Below are positions 9,307 to 18,277 of a DNA stretch of 58,003 bases, piece after piece. Source of the stretch: Bacteroidales bacterium (GTDB lineage: Bacteria; Bacteroidota; Bacteroidia; Bacteroidales; UBA932); contig JAFQHE010000017.1 of NCBI GenBank assembly GCA_017398125.1, positions 1 through 58,003 of the forward strand. The letters run 5' to 3'. A program made the position numbers and the translations under genes. How positions within the stretch are numbered: the stretch's first letter is position 1; every line of letters starts with the position of its first letter. A model generated the notes under the pieces. That model saw only the letters and a program-made list of their open reading frames with translations. It was not told the origin of the DNA and made no database searches.

Positions 9307-10248
9307 ATGAAACTTCATGTTGAAATAGATAAGGGGTCCGGTTTCTGCAATGGCGTCATAAGGGCGGTTGAGACGGCAGAAGCAAATCTCAATGGAAATG
9401 GGCTCTACTCCTTGGGAGCGATTGTTCACAACAATGCGGAGCTTGAGAGGCTACGCCAGAAAGGGCTGGAGGTAATTGATATAGAGAGCATGAAAAAAAT
9501 GAGTGGAACCACTGTGCTCATACGCGCCCACGGCGAACCTCCTCAGACATATACCATTGCAAAAGAGAACAATATCAAGCTGATTGACTGCACTTGCCCC
9601 GTTGTGCTCAAACTTCAGGAGAGGATAAAAAAGACATACGACCAGATAAACCAGACAGTTGCCAATGGCGAAGATGGAGAGCTGTCGGGAGGAATGATTG
9701 TGATTTTTGGAAAAGAGGGCCATGCCGAAGTGAATGGTCTTGTGGGACAGGTAAATGGAGATGCCGTAATAACCGATGTAATACATTCGGCCGACGGATA
9801 CTCAATAAAGGGAATATCGCAGATTGATTTTTCCCGCCCCATATACATTTTTTCACAGACAACAAAGGATCCCCAGGAGTATGAACTTGTCTGCAATGTA
9901 ATAAGGGAGAAGATCGCCCAGGCAAAAGGATGCTCATTTGAGGAGGCCGGCAGATATATAAAAATTCACAATACTATATGCCGGCAAGTTGCCCAAAGAC
10001 ATTCCAATCTTGTTGAATTTGCCAAGAGCAAATCTGTAATTGTCTTTGTCAGCGGCAAAGAGAGTTCAAACGGAAAAGTGCTCTACGAACTGTGCCGGTC
10101 AGCCAACCCTCACTCCTATCACATCCAAGGTATAGGTCAAATAGACAGAGGATGGTTCAATGACGGTGACAGCGTCGGGATATGCGGAGCCACTTCAACC
10201 CCAAAATGGCAGCTCGAAGAGGTTGCAGACTTTCTTGCCGGGCTATAA
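9307..10248 (+). CDS. ispH: 4-hydroxy-3-methylbut-2-enyl diphosphate reductase
   Basis: Iron-sulfur enzyme of the last step of the MEP pathway, converting HMBPP to IPP and DMAPP. 313 residues. The cluster cysteines are in SGFCNGV (near 12), IDCTCPVV (near 98) and ICGATSTP (near 290 by position). GKEGHAEVNGLVGQ carries the conserved histidine and HNTICRQVAQRHSNL is the usual central motif. The start at 9307 gives the canonical N-terminus; the longer frame would begin within the promoter leader. It is monocistronic and divergent from the cmk operon. Confidence 0.96.
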   Translation: MKLHVEIDKGSGFCNGVIRAVETAEANLNGNGLYSLGAIVHNNAELERLRQKGLEVIDIESMKKMSGTTVLIRAHGEPPQTYTIAKENNIKLIDCTCPVVLKLQERIKKTYDQINQTVANGEDGELSGGMIVIFGKEGHAEVNGLVGQVNGDAVITDVIHSADGYSIKGISQIDFSRPIYIFSQTTKDPQEYELVCNVIREKIAQAKGCSFEEAGRYIKIHNTICRQVAQRHSNLVEFAKSKSVIVFVSGKESSNGKVLYELCRSANPHSYHIQGIGQIDRGWFNDGDSVGICGATSTPKWQLEEVADFLAGL

Positions 10249-10269
10249 TTGGCAGTCTGAAATCTATAA

Positions 10270-10300
10270 TTGCGTAAAACCTTAATTTTTACTATATTTG
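10270..10300 (+). promoter_or_regulatory. Promoter for efp
   Basis: TTG at 10270-10272 and TATATTTG at 10293-10300 with 20 nt between them, the Bacteroidota sigma-A arrangement. The efp ATG follows 33 nt after the -7 box. Confidence 0.65.
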
Positions 10301-10333
10301 CCCCCTCAAAGGATATAAATACAATAAAATTAT

Positions 10334-10900
10334 ATGGCAACTACAGCAGATTTTAAAAACGGTTTGTATTTCAGCTATAATGGCAAACCTTGTAAACTAA
10401 TTTATTTCCAACACGTTAAACCAGGTAAAGGCCCTGCTTTCGTTAAAACCAAATTCAAAAATCTTGAGAACGGAAAGACTCTTGACAACACTTTCTCAGC
10501 AGGTGAGAAGATTGAGATCATCACTGTAGAGAGAAGACCTTACCAGTTCTTGTACAAAGATGAGGATGGTTACAACTTCATGCACTCTGAGACTTTTGAC
10601 CAAATTCACTTGGATACAGATTTCGTTGAGAATGCAGACCTTATGAAAGAGGGACAATCTGTTGAGATGATGTTCTTGGCAGATGAGGAGAGATGCCTTA
10701 CATGTGAGCTTCCTCAATTCGTGGAGTTGGAGGTTACCTACACAGAGCCTGCAGTTAAGGGCGATACAGCTTCAACCAATGCGCAGAAAGAGGCTACTCT
10801 TGAGACAGGTGCAATCATCATGGTTCCTCTATTCATCCAACAAGGTGAGAAGATTAGAGTAAAGACAGAAGACCGTTCATACGGTGAGCGCGTAAAATAG
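10334..10900 (+). CDS. efp: Elongation factor P
   Basis: Translation factor that relieves ribosome stalling at polyproline stretches. 188 residues, with the three beta-barrel domains expected. The tip loop reads KPGKGPAF, with a lysine at the modification position. The C-terminal segment ends RVKTEDRSYGERVK, typical for the family. It has its own promoter and is followed after 18 nt by a transglutaminase-like lipoprotein gene on the same strand. Confidence 0.97.
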   Translation: MATTADFKNGLYFSYNGKPCKLIYFQHVKPGKGPAFVKTKFKNLENGKTLDNTFSAGEKIEIITVERRPYQFLYKDEDGYNFMHSETFDQIHLDTDFVENADLMKEGQSVEMMFLADEERCLTCELPQFVELEVTYTEPAVKGDTASTNAQKEATLETGAIIMVPLFIQQGEKIRVKTEDRSYGERVK

Positions 10901-10918
10901 TCTACACAGACCTTACTT

Positions 10919-12421
10919 ATGAAAAAACTATTTTTTATTATTTTGTCCATATCCGTACTTTTCGGATGTGGACAATTTTCTAATGAGGCTATGTTCAACA
11001 CTGAGAACATAGACAATATGATTAGAAAAGGAGAGTACACTGCCGCAGAGCAGCTTATCAAATTGAAGATTGCTACCGACTCCCTTACACAAGAGGAGAT
11101 CTACGACCTGAACTTCCGTATTGATGTCATGAACCGCATACGTAAGGACTTCAGCAAGAATGACTCAACAGTAGTTGAATTTATCAGGGAGCGTTACCCT
11201 GAGGTAACATCAGAAGAGCTTGCAAAATGGGAAGCCGAGGGTGCTTTGGAGTGCAAGGTAATTGACGGGCAGAAGAGATATTTCTGGAATGCAGCCCGCA
11301 ACCTCTTCAGAATAAGCAAAGAGGCACAACAGAAACAGAAAGGTATCCAAGGACGCCAGTCAGATGATTTGGATATTTTCCTTGGCGAGTACCTTCCAAA
11401 GGTAACTGAGGCTGTCGGGAAAGGCTATTCAAACACAGGCAAGATGGTAATGCCTGTTGATATGAAGATCCGCTACACCATCACAGTTCCCGCTGGTGAG
11501 GTTCCAGCAGGTGAGATGATACGTGTATGGATGCCATATCCAAGAAACAACGAGAAACACAAGAATATAAAACTTCTCTCAACTTCACAGCCTGAGTATG
11601 TGATTGCACCAGAAAGCTATCCGCACAAGAGCATCTATATGGAGAAGGTTGCCCACAAGGACAGTGCAGCTGTTTTCAGCTACGAATTGAGCTACACATC
11701 ATACAACAGATGGGTAAAGTTCAATCCTGAAGATGTAAAACCTTATGACAAGGAGAGCGAGCTTTACAAAAAATATACAGCCGAGAGGGAGACTCACGTA
11801 ATCTTTACACCGGACATCAAACGCATTACCGACAGTATTGTTGGCAACGAGCAGAATCCTTACCTCAAGAGTGTGAAGATATTTGACTATATAGGCAAAA
11901 CATATCCTTGGGCAAGTGCACGCGAGTACTCGACAATTGAGAATATCCCTCAGTATGTCATTGACAACAAGCACGGAGATTGTGGTCAGGTTGGCCTGTT
12001 GTTCATAACAATGGCCCGCTATGCAGGCATTCCTGCCAAATGGCAGAGCGGATGGATGCTCCATCCTGGTGATGTTAACCTACATGATTGGGCAGAGGCC
12101 TATTATGAGGGTATAGGATGGGTTCCTGTAGACCAGTCATTCGGACATGTTTACGATGCAGCATACACAAAGAATGCAGCAACTGAGCAGGAAGGACGCG
12201 AAGCTGCGGTTGCGAACGATGATGTTTACCACTTCTACACCCGCGGACTTGATGCTTACCGTTACATTGTAAATGATGACTTCTCAGGTGATTTTTATCC
12301 TGCCAAAATACATCCTCGCAGTGAAACAGTAGATTTCCAGAGAGGAGAGGTGGAATGGAAAGGTGAGAACCTCTACTTCGGACGCTGGAAATACAAAATG
12401 GAGGTTGAGTACCTCAACTAA
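10919..12421 (+). CDS. Transglutaminase-like lipoprotein
   Basis: 500 residues with a lipoprotein signal peptide (hydrophobic run then SVLFGCGQF, acylated Cys near residue 17). The C-terminal half holds a transglutaminase-like (papain-fold) domain: the nucleophile in GDCGQVGLLFITMARYAG, the His in HDWAEAYYEG and the Asp in GWVPVDQSFG, all in the usual order. This family includes peptidases, peptide N-glycanases and cross-linking enzymes; the substrate cannot be told. Location is probably the periplasmic face or outer membrane. It lies 18 nt after efp and 11 nt before an O-methyltransferase gene, so the three may be co-transcribed. Confidence 0.85.
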   Translation: MKKLFFIILSISVLFGCGQFSNEAMFNTENIDNMIRKGEYTAAEQLIKLKIATDSLTQEEIYDLNFRIDVMNRIRKDFSKNDSTVVEFIRERYPEVTSEELAKWEAEGALECKVIDGQKRYFWNAARNLFRISKEAQQKQKGIQGRQSDDLDIFLGEYLPKVTEAVGKGYSNTGKMVMPVDMKIRYTITVPAGEVPAGEMIRVWMPYPRNNEKHKNIKLLSTSQPEYVIAPESYPHKSIYMEKVAHKDSAAVFSYELSYTSYNRWVKFNPEDVKPYDKESELYKKYTAERETHVIFTPDIKRITDSIVGNEQNPYLKSVKIFDYIGKTYPWASAREYSTIENIPQYVIDNKHGDCGQVGLLFITMARYAGIPAKWQSGWMLHPGDVNLHDWAEAYYEGIGWVPVDQSFGHVYDAAYTKNAATEQEGREAAVANDDVYHFYTRGLDAYRYIVNDDFSGDFYPAKIHPRSETVDFQRGEVEWKGENLYFGRWKYKMEVEYLN

Positions 12422-12432
12422 CAGGAAAAGTA

Positions 12433-13065
12433 ATGAAAGAGCCACAGAACAGGTATATAACAGATTTTTCACAAGCACAGGACCCTGTACTTGACTGGTT
12501 GGAGAAGCAGACTCATCTGCGTACCAACCACGGGCGTATGTTATGTGGACCTGTAGTGGGCAAACTACTTGAAATGATAAGCGGTATGATAGCACCTGAC
12601 TCCATTCTGGAGTTGGGTGCATTTACTGGTTATTCTTCGATTTGCCTCGCCAGAGGCCTGAAAGATGGCGGTCATCTCCACTCCATTGAGATAAATGATG
12701 AACTCGAGGACCTTATCCTTGAAGCACATGCCAAGGCTGGGCTCCAGGAGAAGATTACACTCCATCTTGGAGATGCGGAAGAGATTATAAAATCTCTTGA
12801 CATAAAATATGACCTGGTTTTTATAGATGCCAACAAGCGCGAGTATTGCAAATACTATAATATGGTATTTGACTATGTCAAACCAGGAGGATATATTTTG
12901 GCCGACAACGTACTTTGGGATGGGAAAGTATACGCAGATCCACTACCTGCAGATGCCCAGACTCAAGGCATCTACAACTTCAACAAACTCATAAAAGAAG
13001 ACCCCCGCGTTGAGAATGTAATCATTCCCCTCCGCGACGGTCTTAATCTTATCAGAAAGAAATAA
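12433..13065 (+). CDS. SAM-dependent O-methyltransferase (COMT-like)
   Basis: 210 residues of the class I methyltransferase family related to catechol and caffeoyl-CoA O-methyltransferases (methyltransferase family 3). SAM-binding motif ILELGAFTGYSS lies near residue 56; the metal-site motif LVFIDANKREYCKYY lies near 127, followed by GGYILADNVLWDGKV. The physiological substrate is unknown; some members modify tRNA (TrmR type), others small catechols. It lies 11 nt after the transglutaminase-like gene and ends 6 bp from the converging leuB. Confidence 0.9.
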   Translation: MKEPQNRYITDFSQAQDPVLDWLEKQTHLRTNHGRMLCGPVVGKLLEMISGMIAPDSILELGAFTGYSSICLARGLKDGGHLHSIEINDELEDLILEAHAKAGLQEKITLHLGDAEEIIKSLDIKYDLVFIDANKREYCKYYNMVFDYVKPGGYILADNVLWDGKVYADPLPADAQTQGIYNFNKLIKEDPRVENVIIPLRDGLNLIRKK

Positions 13066-13071
13066 CTGCCG

Positions 13072-14145
13072 TTAACCCTCAATTATCCTGCATATATAAT
13101 CACCGACCTCTGTTGTTCCGTATGATTTTGCAGCATTACCGGCCAAATCTTCTGTAACAATTCCCTCTTCAATTGATTTCTGACAGGCATTCCTGATCTC
13201 CTGAGCCTCAAGCTTCATTCCAAAAGAGTACTCCAGCATCATGGCTGCAGAGAGAATAGTGGCAATAGGATTGGCTATATTCTTGCCTTTTGCCTGAGGA
13301 TATGAACCATGTATAGGCTCATATAGAGAGACCTCCTTTCCTACAGATGCAGAAGGAAGAAGTCCTATTGAACCTGTAATAACACTTGCCTCATCACTCA
13401 ATATGTCACCGAACAGATTCTCGGTCAACAATACATCAAATTTTCCAGGAGCAGTAACCAACTGCATGGCAGCATTGTCAACAAACATGAAATCAAGTTC
13501 TACATCAGGATATTTTTCTGCCTGAAGCTCCTTTACAGTCTCCCTCCAGAGTCTGCTTGTTGCAAGGACATTTGCCTTATCCACCATGGTAACTGCCCCC
13601 CTTCTTAGTCTTGCAAGTTCAAATGCCTTCTCAGCAACACGTACAATCTCCTCCTTGCTGTATACACATGTATCAAAAGCAACTGTACCATTCTCACTCC
13701 TTCCACGTGGCTCACCAAAATAGAGACCACCTGTAAGTTCCCTGACGATCATAAGGTCAGCACCCTTTATCCTCTCCATCTTAAGGGGAGACTTGTCAAT
13801 CAAGCAATCAAAAGGTGCTATCGGCCTCAAGTTTGCAAAAAGTCCAAGACTCTTGCGCATCTTAAGCAAACCCTGCTCGGGTCTCACCTTTGCATTGGGA
13901 TTATTGTCAAATTTAGGATCGCCAATTGCGCCAAAAAGTACAGCATCGCTCTTCTGGCACAACTCATGTGTCTTTTGCGGATATGGCTCACCGCACTCAT
14001 CTATTGCACAAGCGCCAATAAGACCAAACTCAAAAACGAACTCATGACCAAATCTCTTTCCAACAGCCTCAAGCACACGCTGTGCCTGGGCTATAATCTC
14101 CGGGCCAACACCGTCACCCGGTAAAACTGCTATATTCTTCTTCAT
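13072..14145 (-). CDS. leuB: 3-isopropylmalate dehydrogenase
   Basis: Oxidatively decarboxylates 3-isopropylmalate with NAD in leucine synthesis. 357 residues. Visible are the N-terminal LPGDGVGPEI, the substrate region ERIKGADLMIVRELTGGLYFG, VDKANVL, LTENLFGDILSDE with the metal-binding aspartates, and HGSYPQAKGKNIANP for NAD binding. It is the last gene of the minus-strand leuACDB operon, 56 nt after leuD, controlled by the leader at 17.9-18.1 kb. Confidence 0.97.
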   Translation of the reverse strand: MKKNIAVLPGDGVGPEIIAQAQRVLEAVGKRFGHEFVFEFGLIGACAIDECGEPYPQKTHELCQKSDAVLFGAIGDPKFDNNPNAKVRPEQGLLKMRKSLGLFANLRPIAPFDCLIDKSPLKMERIKGADLMIVRELTGGLYFGEPRGRSENGTVAFDTCVYSKEEIVRVAEKAFELARLRRGAVTMVDKANVLATSRLWRETVKELQAEKYPDVELDFMFVDNAAMQLVTAPGKFDVLLTENLFGDILSDEASVITGSIGLLPSASVGKEVSLYEPIHGSYPQAKGKNIANPIATILSAAMMLEYSFGMKLEAQEIRNACQKSIEEGIVTEDLAGNAAKSYGTTEVGDYICRIIEG

Positions 14146-14201
14146 TTTATAAAAGCTTATCCTATAAAAGAGAGTTATAAATCAATTACTTAAAGCAATT
14201 A

Positions 14202-14798
14202 TTACCTATTTTGCTCGTAATTGGCAATAATTTCTTTTGTTGTAAGAAGGTAATCAATATCCTCAAGACCATTCTCAAGGCAATGGCGCTTGTACTCCCC
14301 TATCGGGAAGTTCTCTTTGATACCTGTACCTGCAATTTCAATGCTCTTTTGCGGCAGGTTGATTTCAAGTTCAACCTTTCCGTTCTTTTTCTGTTCATTA
14401 AAAATTGCAGAGAGGAACCCATCGCTTACCTGCACAGGCAAAAGACCGTTATTCAATGCATTGTTCTTGAAAATATCTGCAAAGAAACTCGATACAACAG
14501 CCCTGAATCCATAATCGGCAATTGCCCATGCCGCATGCTCACGACTTGAGCCACAACCAAAATTCTTTCCTGCAACAAGAATCTTTGCCTCCCTGCTTCC
14601 CTTGGCAAAAACAGAGTCCTCTATCAATTCATTGTTCTCAGTATACCTCCAATCTCTGAACATAGCCTCTCCAAAGCCCTCCCTTTTGGTAGCCTTGAGA
14701 AACCTTGCAGGTATAATCTGGTCTGTATCAATATTCTCCACAGGAGTAGCTATTACCTCAGACCTCAATATATTAATCTTTTCAAAAGCCATATTCAA
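14202..14798 (-). CDS. leuD: 3-isopropylmalate dehydratase small subunit
   Basis: Swivel-domain subunit of isopropylmalate isomerase, 198 residues. Motifs: VENIDTDQIIPARFL near residue 20 and FGCGSSREHAAWAI near 80. It pairs with the adjacent leuC product. An ATG two codons inside (14792) would give MAFEK and is an equally plausible start. It lies 49 nt downstream of leuC and 56 nt upstream of leuB. Confidence 0.96.
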   Translation of the reverse strand: MNMAFEKINILRSEVIATPVENIDTDQIIPARFLKATKREGFGEAMFRDWRYTENNELIEDSVFAKGSREAKILVAGKNFGCGSSREHAAWAIADYGFRAVVSSFFADIFKNNALNNGLLPVQVSDGFLSAIFNEQKKNGKVELEINLPQKSIEIAGTGIKENFPIGEYKRHCLENGLEDIDYLLTTKEIIANYEQNR

Positions 14799-14847
14799 TT
14801 ATTTTTTCTCTTCCCGACAATCTTCCCTCCAGTTGTTTCTAAATCAA

Positions 14848-16281
14848 TTACACCCTCGGATCTGTAATGACACCTGTAACCGCAGCTGCCGCAGCCACTA
14901 TAGGGCTGCACAACATTGTCCTGGCACCTTGTCCCTGACGACCCTCAAAGTTTCTGTTTGATGTTGAAAGCGAGTATGCCCCGCTTGGAACTTTGTCTGC
15001 ATTCATGGCAAGACATGCCGAACAGCCGGGTTGCCTCAACTCAAAGCCAGCCTCATGAAGGATCTTGTCCAACCCCTCTGCCGCTATCTTCTGCTCAACC
15101 TCTACAGAGCCTGGTACAAGCCAGACAGTAACACCACTGGCCTTTTTCTTGCCCTTGACATAGTTTGCAAAAGCCCTGAAATCTTCAATTCTTCCATTTG
15201 TACAACTTCCGACAAATACATAGTCAACCTTTTTGCCCAACATCTTCTCTCCTGCCGCAAATCCCATATAGGCCAACCCTTTCTTTCCGCTCTCATCACA
15301 CTCAGGAATTGTTCCAGTGACAGCTACACCCCTGCCAGGATCGGTGCCATAAGTAACCATAGGCTCTATCTCAGCACCATCAAATAGATACTCCTTGTCA
15401 AATTTGGCATCAGGATCGGAATAGAGTTTGCTCCACTTTTCAACCGCAGCCTTGAACTCAGCCTCCTGCTGCTCACTCCACTCTCCGGCGGTGGAATCAG
15501 ATTGAGGGCCACTCTCTGAAACAGCAGATTGAAGTACATATTTGCGGCCATGAAGATAGTTGAAAGTAGTGCTGTCGGGAGCTACAAAACCACCTCTTGC
15601 ACCCATTTCAATACTCATATTGCATACGGTCATACGTCCCTCCATGCTCATATTTTCAAACACCTCTCCAGCATACTCCACAAAATACCCTGTTCCACCA
15701 CTTGTTCCGAGTTTTGAAATTATATATAGAATCACATCCTTTGGTGTAACACATTTACCCAATTTGCCATTTACGGTAATACGCATCTGTTTGGGTTTGT
15801 TCTGCAACAGTGTCTGGGTAGCCAGCACCATCTCAACCTCTGATGTTCCAATACCAAATGCTATTGCACCAAAAGCTCCATGGGTAGCTGTATGGCTGTC
15901 GCCACAAACTATTGTCATTCCAGGTTGTGTAATACCCTGTTCAGGGCCTATTACATGCACAATTCCATTTGAGGGGTCTCTCAAAGGGAAATACCTGATA
16001 CCATGATTCTTGCAATTTGCCGCCAATGTCTCTATCGGGACACGGCAAGATGGATCCTCAATCGGTTTGTCCTGATTGAGAGTCGGGGTATTGTGGTCAC
16101 AAGTTGCAAATGTCTGGTTCGGACGGAATACCTTTACACCTCTCTTGTCAAGTCCTCCGAAAGCTTGGGGAGAGGTCACCTCGTGAATAAAATGTCTGTC
16201 AATATATAATTGGGTAGGTCCATTTTCAAGTTCCTGGACTATATGGGCCTCCCAAATCTTGTCAAATAGTGTCTTTGCCAT
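14848..16281 (-). CDS. leuC: 3-isopropylmalate dehydratase large subunit
   Basis: Aconitase-family [4Fe-4S] subunit, 477 residues. Cluster cysteines are in [13 protein letters not shown] and [10 protein letters not shown], with a further conserved region [15 protein letters not shown] in the N-terminal half. With LeuD it interconverts 2- and 3-isopropylmalate. It is second in the operon, 59 nt after leuA. Confidence 0.97.
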   Translation of the reverse strand: MAKTLFDKIWEAHIVQELENGPTQLYIDRHFIHEVTSPQAFGGLDKRGVKVFRPNQTFATCDHNTPTLNQDKPIEDPSCRVPIETLAANCKNHGIRYFPLRDPSNGIVHVIGPEQGITQPGMTIVCGDSHTATHGAFGAIAFGIGTSEVEMVLATQTLLQNKPKQMRITVNGKLGKCVTPKDVILYIISKLGTSGGTGYFVEYAGEVFENMSMEGRMTVCNMSIEMGARGGFVAPDSTTFNYLHGRKYVLQSAVSESGPQSDSTAGEWSEQQEAEFKAAVEKWSKLYSDPDAKFDKEYLFDGAEIEPMVTYGTDPGRGVAVTGTIPECDESGKKGLAYMGFAAGEKMLGKKVDYVFVGSCTNGRIEDFRAFANYVKGKKKASGVTVWLVPGSVEVEQKIAAEGLDKILHEAGFELRQPGCSACLAMNADKVPSGAYSLSTSNRNFEGRQGQGARTMLCSPIVAAAAAVTGVITDPRV

Positions 16282-16340
16282 TGCTGTTTTTTTTTTAATC
16301 AGGCTGAATATAATACCATTTCACTTTAATGTTCTGCAGA

Positions 16341-17837
16341 TTATATAAACTTTGATATTGCATCTACAAATGCCTCAACAGAGGCTGTAATAATATCTGT
16401 ATTTGCAGAGAATCCATAATAAAGGTTTCCTCTGTTTTCCACCTGCACGTGAACTTTTCCAACATCATCAGATCCTCTGGTAATAGCCTGCACAAGGAAC
16501 TCCTCTACAACAATCTTTCTGTTCACCAACTGCTTAACAGCCTGGAATGCTGCATCAATCGGGCCATTTCCGCTACTGGTTGCAGTACAAATTTCGCCAT
16601 CTATGTTCAATTTTACAGTAGCCATAGGAACAGATCCCTTTCCTGAGATAACCTGAAGGAATTTAAGACGTATTTTTCTTGCAGCCTCATTACGATTTAC
16701 ACCTACAATGATAAGAAGGTCACTGTCGTTCACATCTTTTTTGGTATCTGCCAGACTCAAGAACTTCTCATACGCACCATCAAGCTCCTCCGGTGTAAGA
16801 TGTATACCCAATCTCTCATAATGATGGTTCAATGCAGCCCTTCCGCTTCTGGCTGTAAGTGCGATTACTGAATCATTCACTCCCACATCCATCGGATCTA
16901 TAATCTCATAACTCTCCCTGTTCTTAAGCACGCCATCCTGATGTATGCCTGAAGAGTGGGCAAAGGCATTTCTACCCACAATTGCCTTGTTCGGCTGCAC
17001 CGGCATACGCATAAGGGTACTTACAAGACGTGAATTTTTATAAATCTGTTTTGCATCAACATCTGTATAGAATGGAAGGTCTTTTCTGCACTTTAGTGTC
17101 ATTACTACCTCCTCAAGAGATGTATTACCGGCACGCTCTCCAATTCCGTTTATTGTCACCTCAACCTGACGGGCTCCATTCATAACACCTGATATTGTAT
17201 TTGCGGTTGCCATACCCAAATCATTGTGACAGTGGGTACTCAATATAGCCTTGTCGGCATTTGGAACATTATTTATCAGGTATTTTATCTTTTCGCCATA
17301 CTCCCAAGGTGTGCAATAGCCTGTTGTATCAGGAATATTAACAACAGTCGCACCGGCTGCAATTACAGCCTCAACAACCCTTGCCAAATACTCATTGTCT
17401 GTTCTTCCGGCATCCTCTGCATAAAACTCAACATCATCCACAAATCTGCGCGCATACTTCACAGCCTTTACAGCACGCTCAATAATCTCCTCCCTGTTTG
17501 AATTGAATTTATAACGTATATGCGAATCAGAAGTTCCTATACCTGTATGTATCCTACCCCTTTTTGCATAGTGCAAAGCCTCAGCCGCAACCTCTATATC
17601 TCTCTCTACAGCACGAGTAAGGGCACATATTGTTGCATTGGTAACATTTTTTGAAATCTCTACTACTGAATTGAAGTCTCCCGGACTTGAAACCGGAAAG
17701 CCACACTCTATAATATCAACCTTCAATGCCTCAAGACTCCTTGCCAATTCAATTTTTTCAATTGTATTAAGCTGACATCCCGGCACTTGTTCACCGTCTC
17801 TCAAAGTGGTGTCAAAGACGTAAATTTTTTGGTCCAT
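16341..17837 (-). CDS. leuA: 2-isopropylmalate synthase
   Basis: Condenses acetyl-CoA with 2-oxoisovalerate, the committed step to leucine. 498 residues: TIM barrel with [13 protein letters not shown] at the N-terminus, metal-binding [14 protein letters not shown] near residue 203, and a C-terminal LeuA allosteric dimer domain (about 390-498) that usually gives leucine feedback inhibition. It is first structural gene after an attenuator with a leucine-rich leader peptide, so control probably acts both on transcription and on the enzyme. Confidence 0.96.
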   Translation of the reverse strand: MDQKIYVFDTTLRDGEQVPGCQLNTIEKIELARSLEALKVDIIECGFPVSSPGDFNSVVEISKNVTNATICALTRAVERDIEVAAEALHYAKRGRIHTGIGTSDSHIRYKFNSNREEIIERAVKAVKYARRFVDDVEFYAEDAGRTDNEYLARVVEAVIAAGATVVNIPDTTGYCTPWEYGEKIKYLINNVPNADKAILSTHCHNDLGMATANTISGVMNGARQVEVTINGIGERAGNTSLEEVVMTLKCRKDLPFYTDVDAKQIYKNSRLVSTLMRMPVQPNKAIVGRNAFAHSSGIHQDGVLKNRESYEIIDPMDVGVNDSVIALTARSGRAALNHHYERLGIHLTPEELDGAYEKFLSLADTKKDVNDSDLLIIVGVNRNEAARKIRLKFLQVISGKGSVPMATVKLNIDGEICTATSSGNGPIDAAFQAVKQLVNRKIVVEEFLVQAITRGSDDVGKVHVQVENRGNLYYGFSANTDIITASVEAFVDAISKFI

Positions 17838-17946
17838 AATTGTTTATCTTTAAATTATACTCTTTCCTAAAATCCATATTCCGCACTTTTTACAACTCTC
17901 TCCAACTTTTCCACTCCTCTCTTTATCTTCAAGTGACAGAACATAT

Positions 17947-17977
17947 AAAAAAGTGCCCCCAAACACATTGGGAGCAC
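17947..17977 (-). terminator. leu operon attenuator (intrinsic terminator in the leader)
   Basis: On the minus strand GTGCTCCCAA (17968-17977) pairs with TTGGGGGCAC (17953-17962) over 10 bp, including one G-T pair, with a 5-nt loop and then six Ts. It lies about 110 nt before the leuA ATG and 50 nt after the leader peptide stop. The alternative partner TTGGGAG at 18021-18027 can pair with its 5' arm (CTCCCAA, 17968-17974) and would disrupt it. Confidence 0.85.
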
Positions 17978-18009
17978 CTGCACATCATATAAAATACCTT
18001 AATTACACA

Positions 18010-18027
18010 TACGACAGCCTCTCCCAA
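18010..18027 (-). promoter_or_regulatory. Antiterminator segment of the leu leader
   Basis: The bases just after the leader stop codon include TTGGGAG (18021-18027), perfectly complementary to CTCCCAA in the 5' arm of the attenuator. The same stretch has GTCGTA (18010-18015), complementary to TACGAC (18063-18068) inside the leader peptide coding sequence. This gives a classic 1:2, 2:3, 3:4 set of mutually exclusive pairings. Confidence 0.75.
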
Positions 18028-18081
18028 CTATAAATTGAGCAACAGTTGCAAAGAATCCAGCAGTCGTAGACGGTAAATCAT
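18028..18081 (-). CDS. leuL: Leucine leader peptide
   Basis: 17-codon open frame MIYRLRLLDSLQLLLNL ending in TAG. Eight of 17 codons are leucine, using CTA, CTG, TTG, CTC and TTA. It lies 191 nt upstream of leuA, in front of an intrinsic terminator with an antiterminator partner immediately after its stop codon. Stalling at the Leu codons would leave the antiterminator segment free; a ribosome that reaches the stop codon would cover it and let the terminator form. The gene symbol is assigned by analogy with enterobacterial leuL, not by homology. No perfect TAnnTTTG box is visible upstream. Confidence 0.8.
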   Translation of the reverse strand: MIYRLRLLDSLQLLLNL

Positions 18082-18212
18082 AAATTCAAACGTTTTATAA
18101 AAATTAACCCTGAATATTAAATTTCCTTCAGGAGAGCGCGAATTTATGAATAATTCCCAATTAAACAAAATAATTATGCCTCATAGGTCCAAACAGGTGG
18201 CGCGGAATAGTC
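18082..18212. other. Gap between the mutB terminator and leuL
   Basis: No gene is seen. The leu promoter must lie here but no exact TAnnTTTG is found; the nearest is TTATTTTG on the minus strand around 18,165-18,172, one mismatch from consensus. Confidence 0.4.
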
Positions 18213-18242
18213 AAAAAAAGGAGCTGACCAATGATCAGCTCC
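18213..18242 (-). terminator. Terminator of mutAB
   Basis: On the minus strand GGAGCTGA (18235-18242) pairs with TCAGCTCC (18220-18227), with a 7-nt loop, followed by seven Ts (18213-18219). It lies 36 nt after the mutB stop. Confidence 0.85.
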
Positions 18243-18277
18243 TCAAAATATTTGAATTTAAGTTCAATCTATATTGA

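Noticed and set aside
18121-18212. Promoter for the leu operon at the TTATTTTG near 18,165
   Set aside because: One mismatch in the invariant TA of the -7 box and no TTTG at the right spacing; not strong enough to list as a promoter.
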